From assembly GCF_900187365.1 (NCBI RefSeq), contig NZ_FYDG01000001.1, positions 620,001 through 684,000 on the forward strand: 64,000 nt of DNA, read 5' to 3'. The position numbers and the translations under genes are program-made. This document shows positions 8,350 through 20,088 of this stretch, in pieces. The notes beneath the pieces were generated by a model. It worked only from the letters and a program-made list of their open reading frames with translations. It had not been told where the DNA came from and did no database searches. Position 1 is the stretch's first letter, and each line of letters opens with the position of its first letter. This DNA comes from Rhodoblastus acidophilus (GTDB taxonomy: Bacteria > Pseudomonadota > Alphaproteobacteria > Rhizobiales > Beijerinckiaceae).

Positions 8350-9312
8350 ATGATCCACGCCAAAGCCCCTTTGTCCGCAACGCTCGCCGCCCTCGCCGCC
8401 ATTGGCGAGGAGACGCGGCTGCGCCTGTGCGCGTTGCTGGGCGAGGCCGAGCTGGCGGTGTCGGAGCTGGTGGCCATTCTCGGGCAGTCGCAGCCGCGCG
8501 TGTCGCGGCATTTGAAACTGCTGCTGGAGGCCGGGCTGGTGGAGCGCCACCGCGAGGGCGCGTGGGCGTTTTTTCACCTGTCGACGCAGGGGGCCGGCGC
8601 CGCGCTGGCGCGCACCGTTTTAGCCAGCGTGGACGCCAACGATCCCCGCCTCGCCGCCGACCGCGTGCGGCTCGACGAGGTGCGTTCGGCCCGGGCGGCG
8701 CGGGCGGAGAAATATTTCGCGGCGCAGGCGCCCGTGTGGTCGGAAACGCGCCGCCTGCACGCGCCCGAGGCTGAGGTCGAGGCGGCCATCGTCAAGGCGG
8801 CGGACCATCATTTCTCTCGCCTGCTCGACATCGGCTGCGGCGCCGGGCGCATGCTCGAATTGTTGGCGCCCCGCGCGGAAACCGCCGTGGGCGTCGATCT
8901 GTCGCCGGCCATGCTTGGCGTGGCGCGGGCGCAGATCGAACAGGCGGGTTTGCGCAACATTCAACTGCGCCAGGGCGACATTTACGCGCTGCCGGTCGAG
9001 GCCGGCGCCTTCGATCTCGCCGTGGTGCATCAGGTGCTGCACTATCTCGACACGCCCGCGCGCGCCTTGCGCGAAGCCGCCCGCGCGCTGGCGCCGCAAG
9101 GCCGCCTCATCGTGGTGGATTTCGCGCCGCATCAGAACGAAATCCTGCGCGAGCGCCACGAGCATCGCCGGCTCGGGTTTTCGCGCCGCGAGGTCGAGGA
9201 TTATCTCGTCGGCGCCGGGCTTGAACCGCTGGCGCATCGCGATCTTGCGCCGGAAAGCGCCGGCGCTGAAAAGCTAACCGTTTCCCTTTGGCTGGCCAAA
9301 AAAACTGCATAA
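8350..9312 (+). CDS. sahR: ArsR-family regulator fused to a SAM-methyltransferase-like domain (SahR type)
   Basis: 320 aa in two parts. Residues about 1-100 form an ArsR winged helix (GEETRLRLCALL, SELVAILGQSQPRVSRHLKLLLEAGLVERHREGAWAFFHLS). Residues about 125-320 form a class I methyltransferase domain with motif I LLDIGCGAGRMLELL and later FDLAVVHQVLHYL and GRLIVVDFAPH. The metal-site Cys pairs of ArsR are absent. This fusion is the architecture of SahR, described as sensing S-adenosylhomocysteine and controlling methionine-cycle genes. The location just before metF and metH and the palindrome upstream support that assignment. The second domain probably serves as a ligand sensor rather than an enzyme, although its SAM motif is intact. 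Confidence 0.82.
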   Translation: MIHAKAPLSATLAALAAIGEETRLRLCALLGEAELAVSELVAILGQSQPRVSRHLKLLLEAGLVERHREGAWAFFHLSTQGAGAALARTVLASVDANDPRLAADRVRLDEVRSARAARAEKYFAAQAPVWSETRRLHAPEAEVEAAIVKAADHHFSRLLDIGCGAGRMLELLAPRAETAVGVDLSPAMLGVARAQIEQAGLRNIQLRQGDIYALPVEAGAFDLAVVHQVLHYLDTPARALREAARALAPQGRLIVVDFAPHQNEILRERHEHRRLGFSRREVEDYLVGAGLEPLAHRDLAPESAGAEKLTVSLWLAKKTA

Positions 9313-9322
9313 GGATTCGCTC

Positions 9323-10204
9323 ATGGACACCACTCGACCCAGCCGCGAACGGCACAAGCCCTGCGAGATTTCCTTCGAGTTCTTCCCGCCGAAAACCGAC
9401 GAAATGGAAGCGAGTCTCTGGGAAGCGATCGGACGGCTGGCGCCGCTCAAGCCCAAATTCGTTTCCGTGACCTATGGCGCGGGCGGCTCGACGCGCGAGC
9501 GCACCCACGCCACCGTGGCCCGCATCGTGCGCGAGACCAGCATCGCGCCGGCGGCGCATCTCACCTGCGTCGGCGCCACGCGCGAGGAAGTCGATGAGGT
9601 CGCGCACGCCTATTGGGAGGCCGGCGTCCGCCATATCGTGGCGCTGCGCGGCGACCCGCAGGGCGGCGTCGGCGGCGCCTATCACGCCACGCCGGGCGGC
9701 TACGCCCATTCGACCGATCTGGTGGCGGGGCTGAAGAATCTGCACGATTTCGAGATCACGGTTTCGGCTTATTGCGAAAAGCACCCGGAGAGCGCCAGCT
9801 ACGACCAGGATCTCGACGTGCTCAAGCGCAAGATCGACGCCGGGGCGACGCGGGCGATCACGCAATTCTTCTTCGACAATGACATCTACTTCCGCTTTCT
9901 CGACAAGGCGCGCAAGGCGGGGATCGACATTCCCATCGTGCCCGGCGTGACCGCCGTGCAGAATTTCAAGCAGACCGCCAATTTCGCCAAAAAGGCCGGG
10001 GCGAGCGTGCCGGACTGGCTGGCCGAGCGTTTCGAGGGCCTCGACGACGACCCGGCGACGCGCCGCCTGATCGCGGCGGCGGTGGCGGCGGAACAGGTGT
10101 TCGATCTGCTCGACCGCGGCGTGGAGCAGTTCCACTTCTATACGATGAACCGCGCGGACCTGGTGTTTGCGGTTTGTCACCTGCTGGGCGTGCGCGCCGG
10201 CTGA
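9323..10204 (+). CDS. metF: Methylenetetrahydrofolate reductase MetF
   Basis: A 293-aa TIM-barrel flavoenzyme that reduces 5,10-methylene-THF to 5-methyl-THF, the methyl donor for MetH. Family landmarks are ISFEFFPPKTDEME, SVTYGAGGSTRERT, HLTCVG, ILAL-type RGDP (HIVALRGDPQGG) and AITQFFFDNDIYFRF, ending with VEQFHFYTMNRADL. It starts ten bases after the sahR stop and is probably cotranscribed with it. The gap to metH holds an inverted-repeat element. Confidence 0.95.
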   Translation: MDTTRPSRERHKPCEISFEFFPPKTDEMEASLWEAIGRLAPLKPKFVSVTYGAGGSTRERTHATVARIVRETSIAPAAHLTCVGATREEVDEVAHAYWEAGVRHIVALRGDPQGGVGGAYHATPGGYAHSTDLVAGLKNLHDFEITVSAYCEKHPESASYDQDLDVLKRKIDAGATRAITQFFFDNDIYFRFLDKARKAGIDIPIVPGVTAVQNFKQTANFAKKAGASVPDWLAERFEGLDDDPATRRLIAAAVAAEQVFDLLDRGVEQFHFYTMNRADLVFAVCHLLGVRAG

Positions 10205-10222
10205 TTCAAGCGACGGAACAGT

Positions 10223-10347
10223 CCCCTCGCCCCGCTTCAGCGGGGAGAGGGTTAGGGTGAGGGGCAAGCCCCGTGGTTTGAACGCGCAACGAGGCTAACG
10301 CCCGGCTCCCCCTCACCCCCACCCTCTCCCCGCAAGCGGGGAGAGGG
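10223..10347. repeat. Inverted pair of REP-like palindromic units between metF and metH
   Basis: Two approximately 40-bp units in opposite orientation, 10223-10264 and 10308-10347, each containing its own palindrome (CCCCGCTTCAGCGGGG; CTCTCCCCGCAAGCGGGGAGAG). The right unit is close to the reverse complement of the left one. The form is that of BIME/REP elements dispersed between genes in proteobacteria. It could act as an mRNA stabiliser or attenuator inside the metF-metH transcript. Confidence 0.75.
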
Positions 10348-10376
10348 AGTCAGATTCGTGATGACGGGATGATACG

Positions 10377-14078
<3,702 letters not shown>

Positions 14079-14139
14079 GGCGCGTCACTTTCTTAACGTG
14101 GCGCGGCTACGCTCATGCAAAACTCGCTATGAGGATTGC

Positions 14140-15852
14140 ATGAGCGACGCGCCCGTTTCTTTCGCCCGGACCGCCGCCCTGCCCTGGCTGCTTGTGGCGG
14201 CGGTGTTTGTCTGGGCGCTGTCCCCGCTGCTGCATCCGGTCAATGTCGAGGGGTTCAGCGCCGCCATCGCCGGCCTCGGCGAGCGTCTCGCCCAGGGCGA
14301 TCTCGCCCGCTATGACCAACTGCATCCGTTCAATGTCGAGTTTTTCGCGCTGTCGAAATTCGGCGCCGTGCTCGACGTCGCCCTGCTCTGCCGCGTATTC
14401 GGACTCGACGGCGCCGCCGCGCTGACTCTTGTCGTGATGGTCAGCGAGATCGCGCTGCTGGCGGCGACCGCGCTGCTGGCGCGGCGCTGGTCGGGCGCGC
14501 CGCCGCTGACGATCGCCGTCGCGCTGCTGCTCATTCCCGGCCTGTTCGAAAACAGCTTTTTTCTCAGCGACAATCCGCCGGCGGCGGCGTTGGCGGCTTT
14601 CGCCTTTCTGTGCTGGAGCGGCGCGCTATCGCCGGTCCGGGCCGTGCTGGGCGGCGCCCTGCTCGGGCTGGCGGCGCTGACGCGCAGCGACACGATTCTG
14701 CTGGCCGCCGCGGCGCCCTTGCTGTTTTACGAACAGACGCGCGACGCGCGGCGCTGCCTCGGGCTGCTGATGGCGGCGGCGCTGGGCGGCGCGGCGACAT
14801 GGTGCGGCGGACTCGCGCTGTTCGGCGCCAGCATTTTCGACGTCTTGCGCGTCGGCCGCCACGCCGTCGCGCTGTGGGCGCGGCCTGCGCAGTTCGATGT
14901 GCAGCAGGCTCTGTTGTTTTTCGGATTGCCCGGCCTGTTCCTCGCGGGCGTCGGCGTCGTCGAGGCGCATCGACGCCAGCTCGATTTGCGTCTCGCCATG
15001 CTGGTCGCGCCGCTGCTGGCCGTGGCGCTGGTGATCGGGGACCGGCTGTGGCAATCGCGCCAATTGCTGACGCTGGCGCCGTTCATCGCCACGCTGGTCG
15101 CCTTGGGGCTTAACAGCGTCGTTCAGGCTCCGTCGCGGCTGCTGCGGTCCTGCATGATCGCGCTGGTGGCGCTGACGATGCTGGCGCCGCAAAAGGCCGC
15201 GCTCGACGAGGGGCCGCGCGCGCTATTTGGATGGCTCTACAGCCCGTGGCGCTGGGCGGACTGGCAAGCGGGCGTGCGGGCCGATGTCGCCGTGCTCGAC
15301 CAGACCATTGCAAGCGCGCGGGGCGGGACGCTGGCGCTGGCGACCGACGACTGGAGCGTCGATCGCGCGACGCATCAACAGCTGACGCAAGCCGGCTTCG
15401 CGCCGGCGCCGCTGCGCGAAGGACTGGCGGCTTGCGCTGACATCGCCGAGATCTTTTCGCGCGGCGACGCGCGCATCGCCCATATCCGCATCCATCAACC
15501 GTTTGTGCCGGAAGCGCATCTGCTCGACCGCGCCCGGTTTGAAAGCCTCGCGCTGCCCTGCCTCGATGCGCTCGCGCCGAGCCGGACCGTCTGGCTGCGC
15601 AGCGGCGCGGTCGCGTCCGAGGACGCCGCGCCGGGCCTGCTGGCGAAGTTCAAGGCGTTTTTGCGCGCGGAGACGCCGCGCATCGTCGCCGTTCCGCTCG
15701 ACGCGGACGGGCTGCGCCGCCTCAACGACTGGTGCGCCCGCGAAGAAGCCGAGGAGCGCCGCGCCTTCGCGCAAGCGGGGCGCGAACCCCGCTCGGTCGA
15801 GGCGGCGATCGCGGCGACGCGCGCGATCCTGCCGTTCCCGCGTCCCCGCTAA
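14140..15852 (+). CDS. Polytopic membrane protein, glycosyltransferase 39-like
   Basis: 570 aa. Start at the ATG preceded by GAGGA, since the longer frame to 14098 has no support. Residues about 10-345 form roughly ten hydrophobic helices, with the pattern NPPAAALAAFAFLCWSG ... LLGLAALTRSDTILLA seen in PMT/ArnT-like (GT39/GT83-type) glycosyltransferases. The C-terminal 225 residues are soluble. The substrate would be a polyprenyl-linked sugar if the family guess is right. It lies between metH and nifE with no sign of cotranscription with either, and I could not identify a specific function. Confidence 0.6.
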   Translation: MSDAPVSFARTAALPWLLVAAVFVWALSPLLHPVNVEGFSAAIAGLGERLAQGDLARYDQLHPFNVEFFALSKFGAVLDVALLCRVFGLDGAAALTLVVMVSEIALLAATALLARRWSGAPPLTIAVALLLIPGLFENSFFLSDNPPAAALAAFAFLCWSGALSPVRAVLGGALLGLAALTRSDTILLAAAAPLLFYEQTRDARRCLGLLMAAALGGAATWCGGLALFGASIFDVLRVGRHAVALWARPAQFDVQQALLFFGLPGLFLAGVGVVEAHRRQLDLRLAMLVAPLLAVALVIGDRLWQSRQLLTLAPFIATLVALGLNSVVQAPSRLLRSCMIALVALTMLAPQKAALDEGPRALFGWLYSPWRWADWQAGVRADVAVLDQTIASARGGTLALATDDWSVDRATHQQLTQAGFAPAPLREGLAACADIAEIFSRGDARIAHIRIHQPFVPEAHLLDRARFESLALPCLDALAPSRTVWLRSGAVASEDAAPGLLAKFKAFLRAETPRIVAVPLDADGLRRLNDWCAREEAEERRAFAQAGREPRSVEAAIAATRAILPFPRPR

Positions 15853-15976
15853 GCTCTCCTCGCGTTTTTACATCGCGGTACGATTGCCCGCGTGCTCGGC
15901 CGCCATTCGTACCGCTGCGTCGCCCTCCGCGCGCGTGTTGCGCTGAAAACGCAGGGGATTCGCCTGCGGGCGCGAC

Positions 15977-15992
15977 TGGCCCGGCGCTTGCT
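15977..15992 (+). promoter_or_regulatory. Sigma-54 (-24/-12) promoter of nifENX
   Basis: TGGCCCGGCGCTTGCT fits the RpoN consensus TGGCACG-N4-TTGCW with a single deviation and with correct GG-GC spacing. Transcription would start near 16003, giving a leader of about 24 bases with GGAGGA before the nifE ATG. A possible NifA site at 15936-15951 (TGT-N10-ACG) is one base off the TGT-N10-ACA consensus and unusually close. Confidence 0.7.
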
Positions 15993-16026
15993 GAACAAGA
16001 AGCGTCCCGATGTCGCGGAGGATCGC

Positions 16027-17430
16027 ATGAAGCCGGAAGAAATCGCGGCGCTGCTGAACGAGCCGGCCTGCGCGCACAACAAGAAAAGCAAGTCCGGCTG
16101 CGCCAAGCCCGCGCCGGGGGCGACGCAAGGCGGCTGCTGTTTCGACGGCGCGCGCAACGCGCTGCTGCCCATCGCCGACGCCGCCCATATCGTCCACGGC
16201 CCGATCGGCTGCGCCGGCTCGTCGTGGGACAATCGCGGCACGCGCTCGTCCGGCCCCGACACCTATCGCATCGGCATGACCACCGATCTCACCGACATGG
16301 ACGTGATCATGGGGCGCGGCGAGAAGCGGCTGTACCAGTCGATCCGGCAGGCGGTCGAGACGCACAAGCCGGCCGCCGTGTTCGTCTATAACACCTGCGT
16401 GCCCGCGCTGCAGGGCGACGACATCGCGGCGGTGGCCAAGGCGGCGCAGGAGAAGTTCGGGACGCCGGTCATTCCCGTCGATTGCGCCGGCTTTTACGGC
16501 AACAAAAATCTCGGCAATCGCATCGCCGGCGACGCCGCCTACAAATATGTGATCGGCACGCGCGAGCCGGAGCCGCCCCCGTTCGAGATTCCCGGCGTGC
16601 GGCGCCACGACGTCAATCTGATCGGCGAGTGGAATGTCGGCGGCGAATTCTGGAATGTGGCGCCGCTGTTCGACGAGCTGGGCCTGCGGGTGTTGTGCAG
16701 CTTTTCCGGCGACAGCCGTTTCGCCGAAGTCCAGACCATGCATCGCGCCGAAGCCAATATGGTGGTCTGCTCCAAGGCCATGCTGGCGGTGGCGCGCAAG
16801 CTGGAGGACGATTACAAAATCCCGTGGTTCGAGGGCTCGTTCTACGGCATGCGCGACACCTCCGAGGCGTTGCGCGGCTTTGCGCGGCTGCTGGACGATC
16901 CCGAGCTGACGGCGCGCGTCGAGCAGGTCGTGGCGCGCGAGGAAGCGCGGGTCGAGGCGGCTCTCGCCCCCTTGCGGGAAAAGCTGCGCGGCAAGCGCGT
17001 GCTGATCTTCACTGGCGGCTACAAGAGCTGGTCGGTGGTGTCGGCCATGCAGGATCTCGGCATGATCGTGGTCGCCACCGGCACCGAGAAATCCACCGAG
17101 GAGGACAAGGCGCGCATCAAGCAATTGATGGGGCCGGAGGCGCGGATGATCTCCGACAACGACCAGATCGCGCTGATCGACGTGTTCCACGAAACCAAGG
17201 CCGACATTCTCATCGCCGGCGACCGCTACATCTATCCGACGTTAAAGTCGCGCATTCCGTTCCTCGACGTCGATCACGTCCGCCGCATCGGCTACGCCGG
17301 CTATGACGGCTTGATCGAACTGGCGCGCAATCTCGATCAGGCCGTGCATTCGCCGGTGTGGGCGCAGGTGCGCTCCGAGCCGGCCTGGGCCGCCGCGACA
17401 ATGCGCCGCCGCCCGCGCGCGGTGGCGTGA
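16027..17430 (+). CDS. nifE: Nitrogenase iron-molybdenum cofactor assembly protein NifE
   Basis: A 467-aa scaffold subunit which, with NifN, receives NifB-co and matures it to FeMo-co. The N-terminus [21 protein letters not shown] is the NifE signature, followed by [20 protein letters not shown] (bridging-cluster Cys), [31 protein letters not shown] and [13 protein letters not shown]. It resembles the Mo-system NifE more than VnfE or AnfD. Start fixed by GGAGGA and by the family N-terminus; the in-frame extension upstream overlaps the promoter. First gene of nifE-nifN-nifX, while nifHDK are not in this window. Confidence 0.97.
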   Translation: MKPEEIAALLNEPACAHNKKSKSGCAKPAPGATQGGCCFDGARNALLPIADAAHIVHGPIGCAGSSWDNRGTRSSGPDTYRIGMTTDLTDMDVIMGRGEKRLYQSIRQAVETHKPAAVFVYNTCVPALQGDDIAAVAKAAQEKFGTPVIPVDCAGFYGNKNLGNRIAGDAAYKYVIGTREPEPPPFEIPGVRRHDVNLIGEWNVGGEFWNVAPLFDELGLRVLCSFSGDSRFAEVQTMHRAEANMVVCSKAMLAVARKLEDDYKIPWFEGSFYGMRDTSEALRGFARLLDDPELTARVEQVVAREEARVEAALAPLREKLRGKRVLIFTGGYKSWSVVSAMQDLGMIVVATGTEKSTEEDKARIKQLMGPEARMISDNDQIALIDVFHETKADILIAGDRYIYPTLKSRIPFLDVDHVRRIGYAGYDGLIELARNLDQAVHSPVWAQVRSEPAWAAATMRRRPRAVA

Positions 17431-17441
17431 GAGGGAGAGCC

Positions 17442-18791
17442 ATGGCCGAAATACTCACCCCCGCCAAGCCGCTCAGCGTCAATCCGCTCAAGGCGAGCCA
17501 GCCCATCGGCGCGTCGCTGGCCTTTCTCGGCGTCGCCGACTGCATGCCGCTCGAACATGGCGCGCGCGGCTGCACCTCGTTCAACAAGCTCTATTTCATG
17601 CGCCATTTCAACGAGCCGATCGCCTTGCAGACCACGGCGATGGACCAGACCACCACCGTGCTCGGCGCCGACGACAATGTGGTGGAGGCGCTCGCCACCA
17701 TCTGCGCCAAAAACGCGCCGAAGGTGATCGGTCTCGTCACCACCGGCCTCTCGGAAATGCAGGGCGCCGACGTGCCGCGCACCGTGAAGGCTTTTCGCAC
17801 GCAACACCCGGAATTCGCCCATGTCGCCGTGGTTCCGGTCAGCGCCAGCGACACGCTGGGCTGTCTGGAAACCGGCTTCGCCGCCGCCGTCGAGGCGATG
17901 ATCGAGACGCTGGTTCCGCGCCGCCCCTCCGGCTGGAAGAACCGCGATCAGGTCAATGTGCTGGCCTCGGCCAGCCTCACGCCCGGCGATCTCGAGGAAC
18001 TGCGGGCGTGGATCGAGGCGTTCGGCCTCACGCCCATTCTGCTGCCCGATGTCGGAAGCTCGCTCGACGGCCATTTGATCGACCAGGGGTTTTCGACCCT
18101 GACCTATGGCGGCGTGACCCGCGAGGAGATCGAGCGCATGGCGGACTCGGCCGCCACTTTGGTGATCGGCCGCTCGATGAGCCGCGCCGCCGACGCGCTG
18201 CAGGCGCGCACCGGCGCGCCGGATGTGCGGTTCGATCAGTTGATCGGGCTGCAGGCGTCCGACGCCTTCACCGAGGCGCTGGCCGAGCTCTCCGGCCGTC
18301 CCGTTCCCGCCATTTTCGGCCGCAAGCGCGCGCAACTGACCGACGCCATGGTCGATTGCCAGTTCCAGTTCGGCGGGGCCAAAATCGGCGTGTCCGGCGA
18401 CAGCGACCTGCTGTCGGCTCTGGTGGAGTTCTTTCACGGCATGGGCGCGAATGTCGTAGCCGCCGTGGCCTCGGCGCGCTCGCCCCGGCTGGCCGACCTG
18501 CCCATCGAGGACGTGGCGATCGGCGATCTCGAAGATTTCGAGACGCTGGCGCGCGCGCGCGGGGCCGACCTGATCGTCGCCAATTCGCATGGCGTGGAGG
18601 CGGCGCGGCGCCTCGGCGCCACGCTTTTGCGCGCGGGCTTTCCGATCTACGATCGCCATGGCGCGCATGCGGATGCGTGGATCGGCTATGGCGGAACGCG
18701 CCGGCTGATCTTCGCCGCCGCCAACCTGCTGGCGGCTCATTATCAGGAGCTGCGGCCCTATATTTCGCGCTACAAGCAGGCGGCGGAGTGA
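17442..18791 (+). CDS. nifN: Nitrogenase iron-molybdenum cofactor assembly protein NifN
   Basis: A 449-aa partner of NifE in the FeMo-co maturation scaffold. Landmarks are the start LTPAKPLSVNPLKASQPIGASLAFLG, the conserved Cys region EHGARGCTSFNKLYFMRHF, TTVLGADDNVVEAL, and LVTTGLSEMQGADVPRTVKAF. Eleven bases separate it from nifE, with a GGGAGAG ribosome-binding site. Length and motif order are those of a complete, functional NifN. Confidence 0.96.
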   Translation: MAEILTPAKPLSVNPLKASQPIGASLAFLGVADCMPLEHGARGCTSFNKLYFMRHFNEPIALQTTAMDQTTTVLGADDNVVEALATICAKNAPKVIGLVTTGLSEMQGADVPRTVKAFRTQHPEFAHVAVVPVSASDTLGCLETGFAAAVEAMIETLVPRRPSGWKNRDQVNVLASASLTPGDLEELRAWIEAFGLTPILLPDVGSSLDGHLIDQGFSTLTYGGVTREEIERMADSAATLVIGRSMSRAADALQARTGAPDVRFDQLIGLQASDAFTEALAELSGRPVPAIFGRKRAQLTDAMVDCQFQFGGAKIGVSGDSDLLSALVEFFHGMGANVVAAVASARSPRLADLPIEDVAIGDLEDFETLARARGADLIVANSHGVEAARRLGATLLRAGFPIYDRHGAHADAWIGYGGTRRLIFAAANLLAAHYQELRPYISRYKQAAE

Positions 18792-18795
18792 AGCC

Positions 18796-19278
18796 ATGCT
18801 GAAAATCGCCTTCGCCTCCACCGATCAGCAGAAGGTGGACCTGCATTTCGGCGGCGCCGAAAGCCTCGTCATCTACGACGTCTCGCCAGGCCGCGCCGAT
18901 CTCGTCGGGGTGATGCGTTTCCTCAAGGCCGAGCAGGTCGGCGAGTCCGGCCGCGCCGGGATGACCGGCACGGCGCACGACAAGGTGATCCCCAAGCTGG
19001 AATTCGTCGAGGGCTGCGCCGCCGTCTACGCCGCCTCGATCGGCTCCAATTCGGTGCGCCGGCTGATGAAGGCGGGCATTCAGCCGGTGATCGTGGACGA
19101 GGGCCACGACATCGTCGATCTGCTCAACGAGGTCAGTCTGGCGCTGGTCTATGGCGGCCTGCCCTGGGTGGACAAGGCCCGGAAGAAAGCCGAGGCGACG
19201 CCGGCGGAGGCGCCGCCGCCCCCGTCCGACAGCGCCGACAGCCGCAAACTCATCGCCTCGGTCGACGAACTGGAGTGA
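18796..19278 (+). CDS. nifX: NifX, FeMo-cofactor / NifB-co carrier
   Basis: A 160-aa small dinitrogenase-cofactor-binding domain protein (IAFASTDQQKVDLHFGGAESLVIYDV, the HFGGA site, then GCAAVYAASIGSNSVRRLMKAGIQPV). NifX binds NifB-co or its precursor during transfer to NifEN. The last 35 residues are a Pro/Ala-rich tail (TPAEAPPPPSDSADS) of low complexity. Only four bases separate it from nifN. The nifX-associated genes (DUF269, DUF683, ferredoxin) that usually follow in alphaproteobacteria are absent here. Confidence 0.93.
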   Translation: MLKIAFASTDQQKVDLHFGGAESLVIYDVSPGRADLVGVMRFLKAEQVGESGRAGMTGTAHDKVIPKLEFVEGCAAVYAASIGSNSVRRLMKAGIQPVIVDEGHDIVDLLNEVSLALVYGGLPWVDKARKKAEATPAEAPPPPSDSADSRKLIASVDELE

Positions 19279-19284
19279 CGCGGC

Positions 19285-19401
19285 CCCGAGGGCGCGCCAG
19301 GCCTGACCGGCGCCTGAGCCGCCCTCGCGCGCCGCTCTCGCCCCTGGCGCGATCTTCCGGCCGAGTCGGACGCCTGGCGTTGCGCCCTCGGGAGACTTTT
19401 T
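19285..19401 (+). terminator. Long imperfect hairpin after nifX; terminator or MITE-like element
   Basis: CCCGAGGGCGC at 19285-19295 pairs perfectly with GCGCCCTCGGG at 19382-19392. The stem continues inward through CGCCAGGC (19295-19302) and GCCTGGCG (19372-19379) with a small bulge. A run of five T follows at 19397-19401. It can end the nifENX transcript. Its 108-bp length with terminal inverted repeats would also suit a small non-autonomous mobile element, but I see no target-site duplication. Confidence 0.6.
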
Positions 19402-19551
19402 AACAACTACAATCCTAGGTTGCGCACCTGTCCGGATCGCCGGCGAGAGCCGCGCCAACGTGGTCGCGCGCGGCCGGTTCGGACAGAGCGCCGCGTGCGA
19501 CGAATCCATGGATTGTCCGCATGGGCGGCCGCCAAACTGGAGGGCAATGTC

Positions 19552-20001
19552 ATGCAGGAAGAGCTGCGCCGGCTGGTGTATTACAGCGTCAACGCCATCG
19601 AAGGGTCCGCCGACGATATCGACCATATGCTGCGCGACATTCTGGAAACGTCGCGGCGCAATAATCCGAAGCTGAACATCACGGGCGCCCTGATGTTCAA
19701 CGCCAATTGCTTCGTGCAAGTGCTGGAAGGGCCGCGCGCGGCGGTGGAACAGCTTTTACAGCGTTTTCATTTGGATAAACGCCACAAATCCCTCGCGGTG
19801 CTGGCGTTCTCCCCCATCCCCGAGCGGGCCTTCGGCGAATGGTCGATGGCGTTTGTCGGCGCGCGCGCGGCCGACGGCCGGCTCGAAGCCTTCGCGGCGG
19901 AAAGCGGGTTCGATCCGACGCGAATGAGCGGGGAAGCGACGCTGGATTTCCTGCACAAGATGGTGCTGGCGCAGGACCAGGAGCTGCGCCAGAGCTGCTG
20001 A
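19552..20001 (+). CDS. BLUF-domain blue-light photoreceptor
   Basis: A 149-aa stand-alone BLUF protein. The flavin site is intact: Tyr10 in RRLVYYS, Asn38 in ETSRRNNP and Gln56 in CFVQVLEGP, together with the fold signatures ITGALMF, DKRHKSLAVLAF and FGEWSMAFVG. BLUF proteins bind FAD and switch hydrogen bonding in blue light; short ones act on a partner protein. The 50-residue C-terminal tail carries no recognised output domain. The start was chosen at the ATG preceded by GGAGGG; the longer frame upstream is not supported. It faces a chemoreceptor gene and follows nifENX. Confidence 0.93.
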   Translation: MQEELRRLVYYSVNAIEGSADDIDHMLRDILETSRRNNPKLNITGALMFNANCFVQVLEGPRAAVEQLLQRFHLDKRHKSLAVLAFSPIPERAFGEWSMAFVGARAADGRLEAFAAESGFDPTRMSGEATLDFLHKMVLAQDQELRQSC

Positions 20002-20018
20002 ACAGCTTTCGCGCGGCG

Positions 20019-20048
20019 CGGATGCGCGGCGATCAGCCCGCGCATCCG
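20019..20048. terminator. Hairpin between convergent BLUF and chemoreceptor genes
   Basis: Perfect 11-bp arms CGGATGCGCGG / CCGCGCATCCG with an eight-base loop, midway between the two stop codons. There is no T run, so it is at best a weak bidirectional terminator. Confidence 0.45.
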
Positions 20049-20088
20049 ACCTCCCGGAAGGACGAAGCGATTGCGTCGCCGCCCGCCA

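Noticed and set aside
15936-15951. NifA upstream activator site TGT-N10-ACG
   Set aside because: One mismatch to TGT-N10-ACA, and only about 40 bases from the promoter; not enough to call.
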